A DNA stretch of 43,752 bases from Nitrospirota bacterium (GTDB lineage Bacteria > Nitrospirota > Thermodesulfovibrionia > Thermodesulfovibrionales > JdFR-88). Below, piece after piece: positions 39,107 through 43,752 of the stretch; the first letter of the stretch is position 1, and each line of letters begins with the position of its first letter. The translations under genes and the position numbers were made by a program. The stretch lies in the NCBI GenBank assembly GCA_021788025.1, contig JAJYLE010000003.1, forward strand, positions 1 to 43,752. Direction: 5' to 3'. The notes beneath the pieces were generated by a model. The model made no database searches and was not told the origin of the DNA. It saw only the letters and a program-made list of their open reading frames with translations.

Positions 39107-39892
39107 TTGGACCAACAGGGCGTATGTCCCCTGCCCTTTTCCTCCAGCCAGGAGAAAACCGCGCCTGATGCCGGGGCAATCCGGCAGGCGATTCAAAAAA
39201 GATATGCGGCGGTGTCGGTAACCGCCTCCGGCAACTTCAGTTACAAAACAGGCAGGGCGGGCGCGGAACTGCTCGGCTATGATAAAGACCTGCTTGGCCG
39301 CATGCCGGATGAATTGATAGATTCCTTCTGCGGGGTTGGGAACCCTTTTACACTTGGCCCGGTCAATCCCGGTGATAAAGTTCTGGATATAGGCTGCGGG
39401 GCGGGATTCGACCTTGTGGCGGCAAGCTGCCTGGCTGGCAAAAACGGAAAGGTATGCGGTATAGACGTCACACCGGAGATGCTTGGGAAAGCGGGAAAGG
39501 TTTTGGCCGGATACTCGTGTTCCGCTTATGAATTAAAAGTTGCCGGGGCGGAGGAAATACCTTTTGAAGACGGCTCATTCGACATCGTTATCTCAAACGG
39601 CGTTCTTAATCTTTCTCCGGCCAAGGTAAATTGCTTCAAGGAAATATACCGAGTGCTCAAGCCTGGCGGCCGCCTCCAGATTGCAGACATTGTGCTGAAA
39701 GGTGAAAGGCCCGCAAGCGCAGACCCCCTTCGTGACTGGGCAACCTGAATAGGCGGCGCGGTCTCCGTGGCAGACCAGATGGATTTAATTAAAGCGGCCG
39801 GTTTTAAGGATGCTGAATTCGCCGGAGCTACGCCTGTATCTACTTCCAGTTTCACCGTTGGCGCACTCTTTAAGGCAAGGAAGCCGTTGTAA
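39107..39892 (+). CDS. ArsM/AS3MT-like SAM-dependent methyltransferase, candidate selenoprotein with in-frame TGA at 39746-39748
   Basis: SAM motif VLDIGCGAGFDLVAAS; EIYRVLKPGGRLQIADIVL; after the TGA the same frame reads IGGAVSVADQMDLIKAAGFKDAEFAGATPVSTSSFTVGALFKARKPL then TAA. Confidence 0.7.
39760..39776 (+). promoter_or_regulatory. Candidate bacterial SECIS hairpin
   Basis: GGTCT-CCGTGGC-AGACC; folding GGTCTC(CGTG)G-c-AGACC puts G in position 2 of the apical loop, with 17 nt between the TGA and the loop. Confidence 0.5.
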
Positions 39893-39925
39893 AATTTTTC
39901 GTCCTTCCCCTGTATAATCTAAAAA

Positions 39926-42073
39926 ATGGACTTTTCTGAACTTGTCTCTTTCGGCGCTCATCCGAAGATCGCCGGAACTCTTCCCGCTTCGGGCGGGATT
40001 TCTTTATATCCTCCGCAGGAAGAGGCGGTTAAGGCGGGGCTGTTTGAGCCTGGAACATCACTGGTTGTGGCCGCCCCCACCGCGTCCGGGAAAACCCTGA
40101 TAGCCGAGATGGCCGCACTGGACATCTTCCTGAAAAAAGGCGGCAAGGTTATATATCTGGTGCCGCTTCGGGCGCTTGCACGGGAAAAATATGAGGACTT
40201 CACCCGCAAATACGCAAACACCGGCTTAAGGATAGCGCAGAGCACAGGTGATTTTGACCGTGACGAACCCTGGCTTGCCCAGGCAGGGCTGATAATCACA
40301 ACCAACGAAAAGCTGGACTCCCTTCAGAGGCGGCGCTCCAGGCTGCTTGAAAACCTGGCTCTTGTGGTGGCCGACGAGGTGCATCTTCTTGGCGACGCCG
40401 GCAGGGGGCCAACGCTGGAGGTGGTGCTGACCAGGCTAAGGGCCGTTAAACGCGGGCTGAAAGTGATAGCCCTTAGCGCAACCATACCCAACGCAACTGA
40501 AATTGCGCATTGGCTGGACGCCAGGCTGGTGCAGTCCACATGGAGGCCGGTGCCGCTTAAAGAAGGTGTTTTCCATAACGGGGCGGTGATCTTTAATGAA
40601 GGCAGCGTAATATGGGTGGAGAAGAAGAGCGGCATAGATTCCGTTGACCTTTCCATCGAGACCATCGGCGAGGGCGGGCAGGCCCTTGTTTTCGTTGGCA
40701 CACGAAAATCCAGCGAGGCCCTTGCAAGGAAGGCGGGGCGTTACGTGGCAGACTTTTTATCGGAAGCGGACACTGATTTTCTGGAGAAGCTGTCAAAAGA
40801 CATACTGGCCGCCGCTTCGGAGCCCACAAAACTCACCAAACGCCTCTCTGAAAGCGTTAAGGAAGGCGCGGCCTTCCACCATGCGGGCATACCATACGCC
40901 CAAAGGAAGCTTGTGGAGGACGCCTTCAAATCAAACAGGCTGAAACTGCTTGCCGCAACCACCACGCTTGCCATGGGGCTTAACCTGCCTTCGCGCAGGG
41001 TTGTGATCAGGGACTGGTGGCGTTATGTGCCGGGGACGGGGATAAGCTCCATACCGGCCATCGAGGTAAAACAGATGGCGGGCAGGGCCGGCCGCCCAGG
41101 TTATGACAATTTCGGAGAAGCCGTGCTGGTGGCCAGAAGCAAGCGCGACGAGGGCCAGCTTTTCGATAAATACATACGCGGCGGTCCGGAGGAGATCGAA
41201 TCCGCACTGGCCAGCGAGGCCGCCCTCAGGGGCCATGTGCTGGCCTCCATAGCCGGGCTATTTACCAGGACCAGGCGGGACCTTATGGATTTCCTTGGCG
41301 CAACATTCTTTGCTTTCCAGTCCGGCAGCAACAGGCTGGAGGATGTAGCAGAAGACGTGCTGGAATTTTTGCACTCCGAAGGGCTGATAAATTTTTCCGG
41401 CGGGGCCGGATATTCAGCCACAAGGCTTGGGCACAGGATATCCGAGCTTTACCTGGACCCTTTGTCCGGCGTTATCTTCAGGGACGCGCTGTCCATGCAG
41501 AAGGAAAAACTGCCGTTCGCCCTGTTCCATATGCTTGCCATGGCCCCGGACATGATGACGCTCTCTTTCGGGAAAAAGGACTTTGACGAGCTTATGGAAA
41601 TCTTCAGCGTCCATGCTGAAACCCTGCTGGTTTCAAAGGAAGGCCTGGCCGCAACAGACCAGATGCTCTCGGAAATAAAGACCGCCTCTGTGCTGATGCA
41701 ATGGATTCTGGAGACCCCCGAGGAAAAGATAACAGACCACTTCGGCATAGGCCCCGGGGACCTGCGGACGATTGTGGAACTGGCGGACTGGCTGCTGTAC
41801 GCGGCGCAGGAGATTGCCAAGGCAATCGGAATGAAGGATGAGGCCAGGGCCATTTCGCCGCTCAGGGTAAGGGTGAATTACGGAGTGAAAGAGGAGTTAC
41901 TGGGCCTTGTAAGCCTTAAAGGTGTGGGCAGGATAAGGGCAAGGAGCCTTTATGAGGCAGGCGTTAAGGACGTAAGGGGAGTAAAGGACGCCAGCCTGGA
42001 GGTCCTTCAGAAGGTCCCGAAGATAGGGCATGCGCTTGCGCTGGACCTGAAAAAACAGACTGGCGAAGGCTAG
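39926..42073 (+). CDS. Hel308/Ski2-like superfamily 2 helicase
   Basis: AAPTASGKTLIAEMA, VVADEVHLLGDAGRGPTLEVVLTRLR, LSATIPNATEIAHWL, MAGRAGRPGYD; C-terminal GVKEELLGLVSLKGVGRIRARSLYEAG (HhH). Confidence 0.9.
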   Translation: MDFSELVSFGAHPKIAGTLPASGGISLYPPQEEAVKAGLFEPGTSLVVAAPTASGKTLIAEMAALDIFLKKGGKVIYLVPLRALAREKYEDFTRKYANTGLRIAQSTGDFDRDEPWLAQAGLIITTNEKLDSLQRRRSRLLENLALVVADEVHLLGDAGRGPTLEVVLTRLRAVKRGLKVIALSATIPNATEIAHWLDARLVQSTWRPVPLKEGVFHNGAVIFNEGSVIWVEKKSGIDSVDLSIETIGEGGQALVFVGTRKSSEALARKAGRYVADFLSEADTDFLEKLSKDILAAASEPTKLTKRLSESVKEGAAFHHAGIPYAQRKLVEDAFKSNRLKLLAATTTLAMGLNLPSRRVVIRDWWRYVPGTGISSIPAIEVKQMAGRAGRPGYDNFGEAVLVARSKRDEGQLFDKYIRGGPEEIESALASEAALRGHVLASIAGLFTRTRRDLMDFLGATFFAFQSGSNRLEDVAEDVLEFLHSEGLINFSGGAGYSATRLGHRISELYLDPLSGVIFRDALSMQKEKLPFALFHMLAMAPDMMTLSFGKKDFDELMEIFSVHAETLLVSKEGLAATDQMLSEIKTASVLMQWILETPEEKITDHFGIGPGDLRTIVELADWLLYAAQEIAKAIGMKDEARAISPLRVRVNYGVKEELLGLVSLKGVGRIRARSLYEAGVKDVRGVKDASLEVLQKVPKIGHALALDLKKQTGEG

Positions 42074-42082
42074 GCGGAGCGG

Positions 42083-42102
42083 AAAGCCTCCGCGGGCTTT
42101 TC
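42083..42102 (+). terminator. Putative terminator downstream of the helicase
   Basis: AAAGCC-TCCGCG-GGCTTT followed by TC; short U-tract. Confidence 0.3.
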
Positions 42103-42153
42103 ACAGAAGGTTTGTAATTGACATTACCTCTTTTCATCTGGTAATTTACCCGC

Positions 42154-42651
42154 GTGAGCACCCTTGGCCGTTTCCGCATATTCCCGTTTATCCTGAGGCA
42201 GTCCCCCTCCAGCGCAGTTAAACGAACAGAAGGCCAAAAAGAAGGTTTTACCCTTATAGAGCTGATGGTTGTCCTTATAATCCTGAGCCTTCTTGCCGCG
42301 CTTGTAGGCCCCAGGCTGTTTTCAAAGGTCGGCAAAGGCAAGCAGGTGGCCGCAGCCTCCCAGATAAAAATATTCGGGCAGGCGCTGGACCAGTACAAGC
42401 TGGACACAGGCGATTATCCCACAACGGAACAGGGCTTGAACGCGCTCCAGGCAAACCCCGGCGGTATCCAGGGCTGGGACGGGCCATATCTGAAGAAAGG
42501 CATCCCCAAAGACCCATGGGGCAGGCCGTATAATTACCAGTGCCCCGGCCAGCATGGGGATTACGATCTTTATTCATACGGAAAAGACGGCGTGCCTGGC
42601 GGTACAGGCGAAAGCAAGGAAGTGGACAGCTGGGAAAATAGCGGTTCTTAG
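42154..42651 (+). CDS. gspG: Type II secretion major pseudopilin GspG (GTG start)
   Basis: GFTLIELMVVLIILSLLAALVGPRLF; DTGDYPTTEQGLNAL; DPWGRPYNYQCPGQHGDYDLYSYG. Confidence 0.95.
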   Translation: MSTLGRFRIFPFILRQSPSSAVKRTEGQKEGFTLIELMVVLIILSLLAALVGPRLFSKVGKGKQVAAASQIKIFGQALDQYKLDTGDYPTTEQGLNALQANPGGIQGWDGPYLKKGIPKDPWGRPYNYQCPGQHGDYDLYSYGKDGVPGGTGESKEVDSWENSGS

Positions 42652-42676
42652 CCTGGCGTTTTGCTACAATATTCGC

Positions 42677-43752
42677 ATGAGTGACAAACCTTACCAAAGC
42701 CTTGAAGATTTCCCCAAAATGCCGTTTCTGCCCGATGGGCTCTCCTCCCGCTTTATCCGCGAAAACCGGATAGTGCCGCTTGGGCTGGAAAGCGGCACGC
42801 TCAAGATCATCATGGCGGACCCGGATGATTCGCAGACGGTGAGGGCCTTGAGGGTTGCGCTTGAAACCGAGATAGAGGCATACGGCGCGCCGGCCCAGGT
42901 TATAGACGAATACTGGGTGCGCTTCTACGGGCGCAAACCTGAAGACATAACCGACATAGTAAACGGGATGAACGGAAGCGGCGGGCTGGAGATACTGAAG
43001 GACGACGGCGAGGACTCGGCCCATCTGAAGGACCTGGCCTCCGAGGCCCCGATCATAAAGCTTGTAAACGCCCTGATAATGAGGGCCCTTGAGACCAGAG
43101 CAAGCGACATACACCTTGAACCGTATGAAGACGAACTGAGGGTAAGATACCGCATAGACGGAATACTCCATACGGTGGAGTCCGTGCCCAAAAGGCTGCA
43201 ACCAGCAATCATCTCCAGGCTGAAACTAATGGCAAAGCTGAATATCGCTGAGCGAAGGCTGCCCCAGGACGGGCGCATCAGGTTCAAGATGTCCGCCAAA
43301 GAGATTGACATGAGGGTATCCACCATCCCGGTCCTTCATGGGGAAAGCCTGGTTATGAGACTTCTGGACAAAGAGAGCATTGTGATAGACCTGGACCAAC
43401 TCGGGTTTCCGGATGCCGCCCTATCCACTTTCAAGGAACTTATTAAAAAGACCCACGGGCTTATATTCGTAACCGGCCCAACCGGAAGCGGCAAGACCAC
43501 CACCCTGTACGGGGCGCTGGACAAAATAAACTCGCCGGAACTGAAGATAATCACCGTTGAGGACCCGATAGAATATCATCTTAAGGGCGTAAACCAGATA
43601 CAGGTAAAACCCGGCATCGGGCTCAGTTTTGCAAACACTTTAAGGCACATCGTAAGGCAGGACCCGGACGTGATAATGATAGGGGAGATAAGGGATTTAG
43701 AGACGGCCGAGATTGCGATACAGGCCGCGCTTACCGGCCACCTTGTCTTCTC
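42677..43752 (+). CDS. gspE: Type II secretion ATPase GspE, truncated by the window end
   Basis: ATG at 42677; RASDIHLEPYEDELRVRYRIDGIL, FVTGPTGSGKTTTLYGAL, TVEDPIEYHLKGVNQIQV, RQDPDVIMIGEIRDLETAEIAIQAALTGHLVF. Confidence 0.95.
   Translation, partial: MSDKPYQSLEDFPKMPFLPDGLSSRFIRENRIVPLGLESGTLKIIMADPDDSQTVRALRVALETEIEAYGAPAQVIDEYWVRFYGRKPEDITDIVNGMNGSGGLEILKDDGEDSAHLKDLASEAPIIKLVNALIMRALETRASDIHLEPYEDELRVRYRIDGILHTVESVPKRLQPAIISRLKLMAKLNIAERRLPQDGRIRFKMSAKEIDMRVSTIPVLHGESLVMRLLDKESIVIDLDQLGFPDAALSTFKELIKKTHGLIFVTGPTGSGKTTTLYGALDKINSPELKIITVEDPIEYHLKGVNQIQVKPGIGLSFANTLRHIVRQDPDVIMIGEIRDLETAEIAIQAALTGHLVF

Noticed and set aside
39081-39165. Leader of the methyltransferase with GTGCC-GGTG-GGCAC hairpin and AGCCAGGAGA, reminiscent of a cobalamin riboswitch B12 box
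   Set aside because: The B12 box match is partial, other conserved cobalamin-riboswitch elements are missing, and most of the region overlaps the predicted coding sequence.
42275-43201. 308-aa ORF on - across gspG/gspE
   Set aside because: Antisense to unmistakable gspG and gspE coding sequence.

Overview
The window is a gene-dense bacterial chromosomal segment of about 44 kb. I could support roughly 42 CDS. No rRNA, tRNA, CRISPR array, transposase or prophage module was recognised. Most of it is housekeeping: xerC-like, mutL, panD, gatC, uvrD/pcrA, glmS, glmU, yebC, an NtrC-type regulator, ppx/gppA, a GGDEF protein, 2-oxoacid:ferredoxin oxidoreductase beta/gamma, purN, pyk, rnhB-rplS-trmD-khpA-rpsP, ccdA, a mog/MOSC pair, mnmA and cysK. 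There is also a membrane glycosyltransferase operon headed by a receiver-only response regulator, an SSS symporter, an ArsM/AS3MT-like methyltransferase, a Hel308-like helicase and the start of a gspG-gspE type II secretion locus. The most notable observation is that the methyltransferase ORF (39107..39748) stops at a TGA sitting where the AS3MT/ArsM family has a catalytic cysteine (family W-x-x-C-[LIV]-x-G-A; here W-A-T-TGA-I-G-G-A). Reading continues in frame for 47 codons of family-like C-terminus to a TAA at 39890-39892. A compact hairpin lies at the spacing expected for a bacterial SECIS, so this is a candidate selenocysteine-containing arsenite-methyltransferase-like protein that ORF callers would truncate. 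Secondary observations: two genes whose N-termini appear to require ATT initiation, an archaeal-type thymidylate synthase homologue, a bacterial Hel308-like helicase, and loss of rimM from the rpsP-trmD operon with a perfect 11-bp hairpin in its place. All family assignments come from reading the sequence and from memory; no database search was run.
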